Shown here one piece after another: positions 8,388 through 15,458 of a stretch of DNA of 64,000 nt. Within the stretch, counting starts at the first letter, position 1; every line of letters starts with the position of its first letter. The stretch is from NCBI RefSeq assembly GCF_900141895.1, contig NZ_FQYT01000016.1, forward strand, positions 1 through 64,000, written 5' to 3'. Source of the DNA: Parasporobacterium paucivorans DSM 15970 (GTDB lineage: Bacteria; Bacillota; Clostridia; Lachnospirales; Lachnospiraceae). The notes under the pieces were generated by a model. That model was not told where the DNA came from and did no database searches. It saw nothing but the letters and a program-made list of their open reading frames with translations. Made by a program: the position numbers and the translations under genes.

Positions 8388-8519
8388 CTACTCGTTAATA
8401 TCTCCATTCGAAATTTCTCCGCGTTCTACCTGCTTCCTATAAGCAAATATCGAACCAATGCACAATACCACAATCGTTCCAACAAGATATGCTGCTACTA
8501 CTATATCAACTGTTGCCAT
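8388..8519 (-). CDS. Small membrane protein, 43 aa, symporter accessory type
   Basis: ATG at 8519 with GAGGAGG seven bases upstream. The product begins MATVDIVVAAYLVGTIVVLC, one hydrophobic span of about 24 residues, then a charged tail YRKQVERGEISNGDINE. It is the last of three genes in symporter order (symporter, 36 aa protein, 43 aa protein). Small single-span proteins are often encoded with sodium:solute symporters, and I infer such a partner role. It is too short for ordinary gene finders. Confidence 0.7.
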   Translation of the reverse strand: MATVDIVVAAYLVGTIVVLCIGSIFAYRKQVERGEISNGDINE

Positions 8520-8535
8520 ATTATTTCCTCCTCTG

Positions 8536-8646
8536 TTAGCTTTTGCTTGTTATTCTACTAGATATTTTATAAAAGATATATATGATCAGCTGTATGCCAA
8601 GCGTTACTATCAATTGAAACAACAATACTTTTACAACCCAGTTCAT
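8536..8646 (-). CDS. Small membrane protein, 36 aa, next to symporter
   Basis: ATG at 8646 is preceded by AAAGGAGG at ideal spacing. The product starts MNWVVKVLLFQLIVTLGIQL, one membrane span, and ends in a basic tail KISSRITSKS. It lies 36 bases after the symporter stop and 16 bases before the 43 aa gene. The strong ribosome site and the hydrophobic composition argue for a real small protein. Role unknown; likely associated with the symporter. Confidence 0.65.
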   Translation of the reverse strand: MNWVVKVLLFQLIVTLGIQLIIYIFYKISSRITSKS

Positions 8647-8682
8647 ACTATTCCTCCTTTGAAATTTCTGAAATCCTGGTAC

Positions 8683-10167
8683 CTAAGCCTGGATCTGGAC
8701 TTTTCCAATTAAATTTTCCTCATCTTTTATCTTTCTGAGCATACCTTTTTCACCAGGCAATGCAATGTTCAATATGATTCCAAGAACGACGCTGACTGCA
8801 AACACCGGATAGAAGCTCAGAACAAACTGTGGAGGGCACCATGATGGAGTAGCAAACGTCCACCAGAAATTCACAAGAACTGAACAGATCAGATTGATCC
8901 ATGCCGCTTTCCGGTTTATTTTCCAAAGCAGACCGATCAGGTAATTGATGAAAATCGGCAAGCTGAGGGAGAAGCACCAGAAGAATAATCCCATCAGGAT
9001 GGTTACCTTCAAGGCAGGGAGACAGGCTGCTGCAGTCACGATCACGACCATCCAGCGGCTTAATCTGACATGATTCTTTTCTGACATCTTATCGCCTCTG
9101 ATTGGTTTAATGATATCGTCCGTCACAACATGGGCAATAGCCAGTATCATTCCGCTGGATGTTGACAGCAGAGCCGCCAACAGACTGCACATCAGGATTC
9201 CAATCAGCCATGGAGGCATTAACTGAAGTGCCAATTCCGCAACAGACAGTCGGACATTCGGACCAATCGCTGCTGCAACAGAAGGAACTGCCAGTGCAGT
9301 GATGCCCAGCACAACAAATGGAGTCGAGGCAAAACTGTTGATTAATCCTCCTAAAATCGCTCCTTTACGGATGGATGCCTCATCCTTGGCAGCCAGGATT
9401 GGCTGATAAAGGGCATGTTCCGAACTAACGGAAAACAGATTCAGCACGATTACCGGTATTATGATACCAAATACAACCGTAGGCGTGAAATTAAACAGGT
9501 TCATCCTCCATCCCTCGCCCAGGGATTCATAGAAATTTGAAACGCTGGCATATCCGCCGGGTATGGTATTTCCCATATATATGATGCTCAGAAAACCGCC
9601 GCCCAGCAGGACCACCGCATTGATAATATTCATATAGGAAGCCTGTAGCATACCGCCAAACAGGACATAGATTGCGGAAAGAGCTCCGGCAATCAGGACA
9701 CAGTAAGGTGCATAAGCAAGTCTTCCTCCGGTCAAAGTATAAATAACCGTTGCGATACCAAGAATTTCTGCCATTGTTATGCCCAACCATCCTGCAGGGG
9801 CCAAACACGTATTGACGATCTTGATTTTCGGGCCAAATATCTTGCCCAGTGCCTGTGGAAATGTATCTACCTTTAACTTACGGAACCATGGTCCGAACCA
9901 GTACATGAAAATCGGAACGAAAACCGACCCGGTTAATATACTCCACCAAAGCACCGAAACGCCCATAAAGCCCTGCTGCTCAATTAAAGAGGTTGTATGC
10001 CCTCCCCCCAGCGGAGCCAGTGTAAACGAGCACATAACCGCAAACCATCCCAACCGGTTCGAAGCTGTAAAGAAATCTTTGCTGCCTGTCAATTTCTTTT
10101 TGGATTTCATTCCAAAATAAACTCCAAAAAAGACAAAATAAACAATCGCAATCAATATTGGTACCAT
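8683..10167 (-). CDS. Sodium:solute symporter (SSF) family transporter
   Basis: 494 aa with about 13 hydrophobic spans. N-terminal MVPILIAIVYFVFFGVYFGM is followed by the conserved region SKDFFTASNRLGWFAVM and GGGHTTSLIEQQG, then SSGMILAIAHVVTDDI typical of SSF helices 8-9. It imports an organic solute with sodium; given the neighbouring genes the solute may be an aromatic or other alcohol, aldehyde or acid. AAAGGAGG lies six bases before the ATG. Two small membrane proteins follow. A truncated paralogue lies at 21925-22313. Confidence 0.9.
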   Translation of the reverse strand: MVPILIAIVYFVFFGVYFGMKSKKKLTGSKDFFTASNRLGWFAVMCSFTLAPLGGGHTTSLIEQQGFMGVSVLWWSILTGSVFVPIFMYWFGPWFRKLKVDTFPQALGKIFGPKIKIVNTCLAPAGWLGITMAEILGIATVIYTLTGGRLAYAPYCVLIAGALSAIYVLFGGMLQASYMNIINAVVLLGGGFLSIIYMGNTIPGGYASVSNFYESLGEGWRMNLFNFTPTVVFGIIIPVIVLNLFSVSSEHALYQPILAAKDEASIRKGAILGGLINSFASTPFVVLGITALAVPSVAAAIGPNVRLSVAELALQLMPPWLIGILMCSLLAALLSTSSGMILAIAHVVTDDIIKPIRGDKMSEKNHVRLSRWMVVIVTAAACLPALKVTILMGLFFWCFSLSLPIFINYLIGLLWKINRKAAWINLICSVLVNFWWTFATPSWCPPQFVLSFYPVFAVSVVLGIILNIALPGEKGMLRKIKDEENLIGKVQIQA

Positions 10168-10304
10168 CTTTTTCCTCCTTTTTTATGAAACATCAAAACC
10201 CCTCCGGAAATTATCTCCTTTCGGATGATATGTTCACCTCCCTGTAATCCATACTTTTCCTCCCGAGACGCTGGATGCTCCTTTGATCATGTATTTAAAA
10301 TATT

Positions 10305-11330
10305 TCAAAATACCGGTTCCAGAAAAACTTCAATCTTTCCGCCACAAACCATTCCTTCGGCTTCGGCATCTGTATTTGTCATATCCACTTCGCAGATCAT
10401 GGGGCTTCCTCCTTGCAGAAGAGACAGTCCCTTTTTGAAAATATCCGATTCCATGCATCCGCCGCCAATCGTTCCTACTGCTCTTCCATCACTGCAGATC
10501 AGCATCTTAGCCCCGCATTTTCTGGGTGCAGATCCTTTTCTTGAAACAATGGTCGCCAATATCTTTCGTTTCTCTTTACAGTCCGTGCTGTTTATCTCGG
10601 ATATTATTTCTTTTGGATAACCTGCATCCCGGCTGTCTGTGTTCTTTACAAGTATAATTTCCCCCATAATGGATACAGCGATTTCTTCCGGTGTTTCTGC
10701 TTTTATATCGGTCCCTATCGGAGAATGGATCTTGTCCAGGATTTCTTTATCAATCCCTTTTTCTAACAGGGTTTCTCTGACCTTTTTCACGCGGATTCTG
10801 CTTCCGATCATGCCTATATATGCATTTCTTTTTTGGGAGATACTTTCCAGACAGGACTCATCATGTCTGTGGCCCCGGGTCACGATTACAAAATAGGTGT
10901 CCTCATCGCCTTCTATCTGCTCCAGACCTTTCGCAAAGCAGTCGCATATTACCCGATCGGCGTTTGCATTCCTTGCATTATCTGCATACATAGGTCTGTC
11001 TTCCAGCACGGTGACATGAAATCCCAGCATCAAGCCGATTTTTATCAATGGAATGGAGATATGCCCTCCGCCGCATATTACCAGCTTCTTCTCCGACCCG
11101 ATCCTTTCAAAAAACACCTTCTGTGCTTCCAGCTGATATGTACCGGTTTTTTTCCATCCCAGATCATTCGAAAAGGTTTTCTCTAAAAATCCATTTTCCA
11201 CAGAGGAAAACAGCACTTTCTCCTGGCTGACCAGCAATTTTTCTCCAATATTTTCACCGCTGACAACGGTTATGGCTGCAACATTTCCGCTCTTGTCTAT
11301 CTCCGGAATCTTTTCATAAAATACAGACAT
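10305..11330 (-). CDS. XdhC-family maturation factor with swapped domain order
   Basis: 341 aa. A Rossmann domain comes first (LVICGGGHISIPLIKIGLML near residue 82), and the XdhC/CoxI domain comes last (IVSRKGSAPRKCGAKMLI, then VGTIGGGCMESDI near residue 300). In typical XdhC the CoxI part is N-terminal. The swapped type is known beside aldehyde oxidoreductases. XdhC proteins bind molybdenum cofactor, help install the terminal sulfido ligand and insert it into the apo-enzyme, here presumably the oxidoreductase at 17936. It follows the broken redox gene by 16 bases in the same operon. Confidence 0.85.
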   Translation of the reverse strand: MSVFYEKIPEIDKSGNVAAITVVSGENIGEKLLVSQEKVLFSSVENGFLEKTFSNDLGWKKTGTYQLEAQKVFFERIGSEKKLVICGGGHISIPLIKIGLMLGFHVTVLEDRPMYADNARNANADRVICDCFAKGLEQIEGDEDTYFVIVTRGHRHDESCLESISQKRNAYIGMIGSRIRVKKVRETLLEKGIDKEILDKIHSPIGTDIKAETPEEIAVSIMGEIILVKNTDSRDAGYPKEIISEINSTDCKEKRKILATIVSRKGSAPRKCGAKMLICSDGRAVGTIGGGCMESDIFKKGLSLLQGGSPMICEVDMTNTDAEAEGMVCGGKIEVFLEPVF

Positions 11331-11345
11331 CTTGTCGCTCTCCCT

Positions 11346-11545
11346 TTACTTATCCTCAAGCAATGTCTCCACTTCCCTCATGCGTCCATATTCCAGCTCT
11401 TCAGAAACAAGTACCTGTCCGCAGGAGGGCAGCATGGAAGCTCATGGATGACCTGATGTTCCAGGTAGGTCAATTTTGTCTTCTTGAGCTGCAGTTCAAC
11501 ATTGCATTTTTCGCATATCAGTTTTTGATTTTCCGAATTGCTCAT
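11346..11545 (-). pseudogene. DVU_1557-like CxxC redox protein, frameshifted
   Basis: From an ATG at 11545 with GAGGAGG upstream, the frame reads MSNSENQKLICEKCNVEL and on to HELPCC, then goes out of frame. In the next frame the sequence continues PSCGQVLVSEELEYGRMREV to ETLLEDK and a stop at 11346. The two halves together match the intact 64 aa protein at 15264 (CRCC ... CPKCGRVLIPKDL ... EAQLEDK). The total of 200 bases is one short of a whole number of codons, so a single base is missing near the second CxxC pair. This is a real mutation or a sequencing error. Confidence 0.8.
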
Positions 11546-11632
11546 AACAGGCCTCCTCGATTTTCAGACGGTGGCAACTTCTGATATGCAGTAAATATCA
11601 GAAGTTTCGTCTTTCGGCGATTCATTGCCTGT
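11546..11632 (-). promoter_or_regulatory. Structured mRNA leader of the XdhC operon, possible cofactor riboswitch
   Basis: Three nested pairings are visible on the minus strand. ACAGGC (11627-11632) pairs with GCCTGT (11547-11552), AGACG pairs with CGTCT, and a perfect 12-bp stem (11576-11587 with 11595-11606) fills the middle. The outer helix touches the GAGGAGG ribosome site at 11553-11559, so folding could block translation. A GCCGAAAG segment recalls the molybdenum cofactor RNA motif, but the overall match is not established. The operon serves molybdoenzyme maturation, which makes cofactor sensing reasonable. Confidence 0.45.
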
Positions 11633-11799
11633 ATCTTCTTCCCATAATCGCTGCTTTCATCTTCATATTCGTCTCTCTCCCTAAAAATCCAAAAGGCCAA
11701 TAGATTGATATGACCTTTTGGTAGGTAAAAATAAATAGTTGGGGGCTATTTCATAATAATTATATGCTTTATATGCCACTGGGTACAGAATAGTGTTTT

Positions 11800-11811
11800 G
11801 ATGGTACCATC
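11800..11811. promoter_or_regulatory. 12-bp perfect palindrome, candidate LysR operator
   Basis: GATGGTACCATC is a perfect dyad between the divergent redox/XdhC operon and the LysR gene. It lies 26 bases upstream of the LysR -35 box. LysR regulators usually bind such sites between divergent genes. No footprint evidence exists. Confidence 0.4.
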
Positions 11812-11836
11812 TAAAAAATCGATGGACTGTATTGTA

Positions 11837-11865
11837 TTGACACAGGCAATAATCGATAATAGAAT
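11837..11865 (+). promoter_or_regulatory. Sigma-A promoter of the LysR gene
   Basis: TTGACA (11837-11842), a 17-base spacer and TAGAAT (11860-11865) form a near-consensus promoter, with the ATG 37 bases downstream of the -10 box. Confidence 0.75.
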
Positions 11866-11902
11866 GATTTCATATGCCAAATAAATGTGAAAGAGGACGA
11901 AT

Positions 11903-12793
11903 ATGGATATCAATCAGTTGGAAATCTTCATCACTGCCGCACAATATTTGAATTTTACAAAGGCAGCAATCAAATTATCGATTGTTCAGTCAGCCGTCAG
12001 TTATAACGTTGCCACTCTGGAGGACGAAGTTGGGGCGAAGCTGTTCTACAGACACAAAAACAAACTGACCCTGACAACAGAAGGAGAATCCTTTCTTCGG
12101 GATGCCTATAAAATGACTTCCATTGCCAAAAGTTCGATTGCCAAGCTGAAAACTACCCGGTTAGGCCAGCTGGGCGAACTCCATCTTGCCTTTGTTTTCC
12201 CTGAATTCATTGAACCTTTTTTGCCCGAGCTCAACAATTTCCATCTGACTTATCCTGATATCAACACACATTTCATGCAATACGACTCCGTTTCTGTCGC
12301 ACGGAAATTAGAGAAAGAAGATCTGGATATTGCCTTCGGGCGTAAAGATACTTTTATCCAGAGCCCAAAATTGAGATGGAAAAGTCTATATAAAGATCCT
12401 TTCAAGCTCGTACTGAACAAAAACCACCCGTTGGCCATATTTGATTCTGTCACTCCTCAGATGCTGGTAAACGAAAAAATCCTGACCATGAACAGAAAAG
12501 CGAATCCCGGGATGTTCGACATGATAACCCATCTCTTTATGTCCAACGGGATCGTCCCTCTCCTGAACGACAACTCAAACCACCACTATACGACTCTCTT
12601 ACTGGCGAGCATCAACGACGGGGTCGTAATTATTCCCTACCAAAACATCAAATCTATCAACCTTCCTCCCGATCTGGTTCTTCTTGATATTGATGATCCA
12701 CACGCGCAGCATGAAATCGGCGTCGCTTGGAACGAACCTGTAGAAAACCTGGCCCTGTCCTTGTTTCTGAAAATTTTCGGTGTATACGAATAA
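11903..12793 (+). CDS. LysR-family transcriptional regulator
   Basis: 296 aa. The winged helix begins MDINQLEIFITAAQYLNFTK, continues SIVQSAVSYNVATLEDEVGA, and is followed by a substrate-binding-like domain from about residue 90. It is divergent from the redox/XdhC/symporter operon, the usual arrangement for a LysR activator that senses a pathway intermediate. AGAGGACGA precedes the ATG. The palindrome at 11800-11811 is its best candidate site. The effector is unknown; an alcohol, aldehyde or acid substrate is plausible. Confidence 0.92.
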   Translation: MDINQLEIFITAAQYLNFTKAAIKLSIVQSAVSYNVATLEDEVGAKLFYRHKNKLTLTTEGESFLRDAYKMTSIAKSSIAKLKTTRLGQLGELHLAFVFPEFIEPFLPELNNFHLTYPDINTHFMQYDSVSVARKLEKEDLDIAFGRKDTFIQSPKLRWKSLYKDPFKLVLNKNHPLAIFDSVTPQMLVNEKILTMNRKANPGMFDMITHLFMSNGIVPLLNDNSNHHYTTLLLASINDGVVIIPYQNIKSINLPPDLVLLDIDDPHAQHEIGVAWNEPVENLALSLFLKIFGVYE

Positions 12794-12923
12794 CTACAAA
12801 ATATAAAAAGGCATCGTTTTTGAAAAATATGTTGATGGTATTTACATTCATTTTCTCCCCACTCTACTTAAATTAAGGCCTTACCACTGCTAGGGCAGAC
12901 CGTCATATTTCTGGCACTTAACA

Positions 12924-12975
12924 AGAAGAGCTATTGTAGCATAGACCTTCATCTATCTACAACAGCTCCTCTGGA
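12924..12975. other. Large imperfect hairpin
   Basis: AGAGCTATTGTAGC and the complementary CTACAACAGCTCCTCT form a long imperfect stem around a loop containing a second short pairing (ATAGA/TCTAT). There is no T-run, so a classic terminator is unlikely; it may be a processing site or a relic repeat. The rest of 12794-12999 shows nothing recognisable. Confidence 0.4.
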
Positions 12976-12999
12976 TGGGGCTAAATTTAAAACATTTTA

Positions 13000-13185
13000 T
13001 TAATCGAGATTATCCGCTCTCCAATTTAAAATGGCAGTTTTCAGTGCCTGACCATCTTCGCTAGATTTTTCATCGATTTCAGAATATACATCTTCTACGG
13101 TTGTAAGAAAGTCATCACACTGTTCATCTGTAAAATAAATGATATCTACATCATATTCTTCAAGCGCTGTAATAGATGCATCATA
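13000..13185 (-). pseudogene. C-terminal remnant of a solute-binding protein (TRAP DctP-like)
   Basis: An open frame of about 60 codons begins after a stop inside the end of the CoA-ligase gene and has no start codon. It reads ITALEEYDVDIIYFTDEQCD, then FLTTVEDVYSEID and ends LNWRADNLD. The GVDI-x-FTDEE followed by a helix with VY matches the C-terminal end of DctP-type binding proteins. The gene has lost its 5' part, perhaps through the deletion that placed the CoA ligase here. The assignment is tentative. Confidence 0.4.
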
Positions 13186-14515
13186 CTAGTAATTCCATCC
13201 TTTTTTTCGTATTTTGTGCCTCTTCAAAACCATGTAATATATTGCTTTCAATTGAAATATCAATCCCTTCTAATCCTGCATTTTCTTTTAGTCGGTACCG
13301 CAAACCCTGCGTATCTGCAAAATCTCCCTCGAGAGTCCTTATAAATAAATGAAGTCTTCCATTCCCGACAGCACATTCAAAATCTGCGATACTGCTGTCT
13401 GCGTAGACAATTTCTGCAATATCTCTTATGAACATTCTTCCATTTGGGAACAAAACGCTGTTGCATCTGCGTCCACGAATCGTTTCTATTCGCATCAAAG
13501 GGCTTTTACATACACATTTTTCCATTTTCATCCGGCCAATATCTCCTGTCCTGTAACGCACCAGCGGCATAGATTCATGGTGAAATGTCGTCAATGCGAT
13601 TTCACCGAACCCTTCTTCATCCGGTTCGAGTATCTCAAATAAATGATCGCAGGCCCTCAAATGATAACCGTCCTGCCCTAGACATTCTACTGCTCCGAAC
13701 ATCCCAAGCTCTGTCATACCATAGTGACGGAATGTGTTACACTTCCATGAATTTTTAAGACGCACGCAAATTGCTTCAGGTACATCATCTGCGCTCATAA
13801 GAACACTTTTCACACTGAACTGCTTCTTCTTTTTATTCATATATCTTTCCAGAGCAGCCATTTGGAATGGGATTCCAATAATCACGTCAGGCCGAAAAGA
13901 GACCATGCACTGCATTGCCTTTTCAAGATCTGTTAACTGCCCGAAAACCTCTACTTTCATGCCAAAAGGTTCCAGGCTTCTGCGCACATTATCTCCGATG
14001 CTTCCTGCAGAGCCGCCTGACATCATAACAAGCACCTTATCTCCCGGATTGCACATCATAGCAAATCCATAAGGAGCGAACTCCATCGCCTTTTTCAGGT
14101 CATTTTGAGTAAAACTGATACGTTTACGGCATCCGGTAGTCCCTGTTGTCGAAACGGTAACAATTCTTTGCACCTCTGAAGCATTTACACACTGAAAACG
14201 CCACTCCTGATCAATCAGATCTTTTTCGCATGTAGTAGGAAGCTTCCTAAAATCTTCCATTGTTTCTATACTATCCGGATCATAATCACAAAACAGCTCC
14301 TTATAAAAGCTGCTTTTATTTTTTACAACATGGAGCATCTTTTTTATTTCATTTAACTGATATTTTTCCAATAACTGCTGTGAAAGATCCTCTGTATCTA
14401 TGACTAATTTTTCTGCAGTCCATAAGTCGACCGGTGTTCTTGGTGCTTCCATTTTTGCTCCTCTCTGACGGAACGATCCTATCATTTCATCTAATATTTC
14501 CAGCGCACAATTCAC
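13181..14515 (-). CDS. AMP-dependent CoA ligase, phenylacetate-CoA ligase-like (DVU_1553-like)
   Basis: 444 aa. The phosphate-binding loop is VSTTGTTGCRKRISFTQ near residue 120; RHYGMTELGM and VRYRTGDIGRM are the adenylate-forming motifs, followed by a small C-terminal domain. It should activate a carboxylic acid through an acyl-AMP, perhaps the acid made by the molybdenum oxidoreductase, or act in cofactor maturation; relatives are always found in this cluster type. Reading frame MNCALEILDEM starts at 14515. The methyltransferase gene is divergent from it with a 95-base gap. Confidence 0.82.
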   Translation of the reverse strand: MNCALEILDEMIGSFRQRGAKMEAPRTPVDLWTAEKLVIDTEDLSQQLLEKYQLNEIKKMLHVVKNKSSFYKELFCDYDPDSIETMEDFRKLPTTCEKDLIDQEWRFQCVNASEVQRIVTVSTTGTTGCRKRISFTQNDLKKAMEFAPYGFAMMCNPGDKVLVMMSGGSAGSIGDNVRRSLEPFGMKVEVFGQLTDLEKAMQCMVSFRPDVIIGIPFQMAALERYMNKKKKQFSVKSVLMSADDVPEAICVRLKNSWKCNTFRHYGMTELGMFGAVECLGQDGYHLRACDHLFEILEPDEEGFGEIALTTFHHESMPLVRYRTGDIGRMKMEKCVCKSPLMRIETIRGRRCNSVLFPNGRMFIRDIAEIVYADSSIADFECAVGNGRLHLFIRTLEGDFADTQGLRYRLKENAGLEGIDISIESNILHGFEEAQNTKKRMELLV

Positions 14516-14610
14516 ATAACCCGGGCACCTGTTGCACCTCCATATTACAACTTGCTTTCCCCCACTCTATCCTATAAAATATATACATAAATTTATATGG
14601 GGAGGCAAAA

Positions 14611-15252
14611 ATGCAAAATAATATTTTCCGTCCGGGCGGACTGGCCCTTACCGATCGCGGTGCCAAAAAAGCCGGGCTAAATAGTAATACCTCTGTACTT
14701 GATATTGGATGTGGTACCGGAACAACCTTACATTATCTAACCAGTAACTACGGATGCCACATCTCAGGTATTGATCTTTCGGCCACTGCAGTATCTGCAG
14801 CATGCAAGCTTTTGCCGGGTGCAACGCTTATTCAGGCTGATGCCTGTAATCTCCCTTTTGGCTCAGATAGCTTTAATGCAGTTTTTATGGAATGCACACT
14901 GACACTTTTTCCTGACCCACTAAAAGCCCTTAAGGAAGCTTTTCGCGTTCTTTCACCCAACGGCACACTTATTATTTCAGTACTCAGTCGCGAAAAAGGC
15001 TCATGCCTAATTGAAAATGGTACTGCCAGCATAGACCAGCTGACAGATGCTCTTTGTTCAATCGGATTTTCTGATATCGTCTGCACTGACCATACTAATG
15101 AGCTGGTCCAGTTCGTTGTGGATATTATTTTTAAATACGGAAGCCTTGACGCCTACCTTACCCAAGCCTCCGAAACACTTGGCTGTTCTGTTTTTGCCTG
15201 CGGTATTCAGCCTAAAAATACACATTATCATATGCTGACATCCAGAAAATAA
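14611..15252 (+). CDS. SAM-dependent methyltransferase, TrsM / DVU_1556-like
   Basis: 213 aa. It starts MQNNIFRPGGLALTDRGAKK, and the SAM-binding motif is VLDIGCGTGTTL near residue 32, followed by the acidic loop GIDLS and the FMECTLTLFPDPLKAL segment. The RPGGLALT start is typical for the family found with TrsS. It alone in this block is on the plus strand, yet its neighbours on both sides belong to the same cluster, which implies a local inversion or an independent promoter. GGGGAGG lies upstream of the ATG. Substrate unknown. Confidence 0.8.
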   Translation: MQNNIFRPGGLALTDRGAKKAGLNSNTSVLDIGCGTGTTLHYLTSNYGCHISGIDLSATAVSAACKLLPGATLIQADACNLPFGSDSFNAVFMECTLTLFPDPLKALKEAFRVLSPNGTLIISVLSREKGSCLIENGTASIDQLTDALCSIGFSDIVCTDHTNELVQFVVDIIFKYGSLDAYLTQASETLGCSVFACGIQPKNTHYHMLTSRK

Positions 15253-15263
15253 ATTCTGGATGT

Positions 15264-15458
15264 TTATTTATCTTCAAGCTGGGCTTCGACCTCGACCATT
15301 TTGCCCACTGCAAGGTCTTTTGGGATCAGCACTCTTCCACATTTCGGGCATCTCAGGACTTTTTCACTAAATGTAAGCGAAAGATAATCAAAAACGACCT
15401 GACGCTTACTTAATTCACAGCCACAGCACCTGCATTTCCATTTTTCTTCTTCACTCAT
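15264..15458 (-). CDS. CxxC redox protein (DVU_1557-like)
   Basis: About 64 aa with two cysteine pairs, CRCCGCEL near the start and CPKCGRVLIPKDL near residue 37, and a conserved end GKMVEVEAQLEDK. The pairs could bind zinc or form redox disulfides. The ATG at 15458 overlaps the TGA of the dicluster gene (TGATG), showing translational coupling, and is preferred to a TTG one codon upstream. It probably works with the dicluster flavoprotein. A frameshifted paralogue lies at 11346. Confidence 0.82.
   Translation of the reverse strand: MSEEEKWKCRCCGCELSKRQVVFDYLSLTFSEKVLRCPKCGRVLIPKDLAVGKMVEVEAQLEDK

Noticed and set aside
10168-10304. Thirteen-codon leader ORF (MDYREVNISSERR) before the symporter
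   Set aside because: It has a ribosome-like site, but nothing in its codons suggests attenuation; could be chance.
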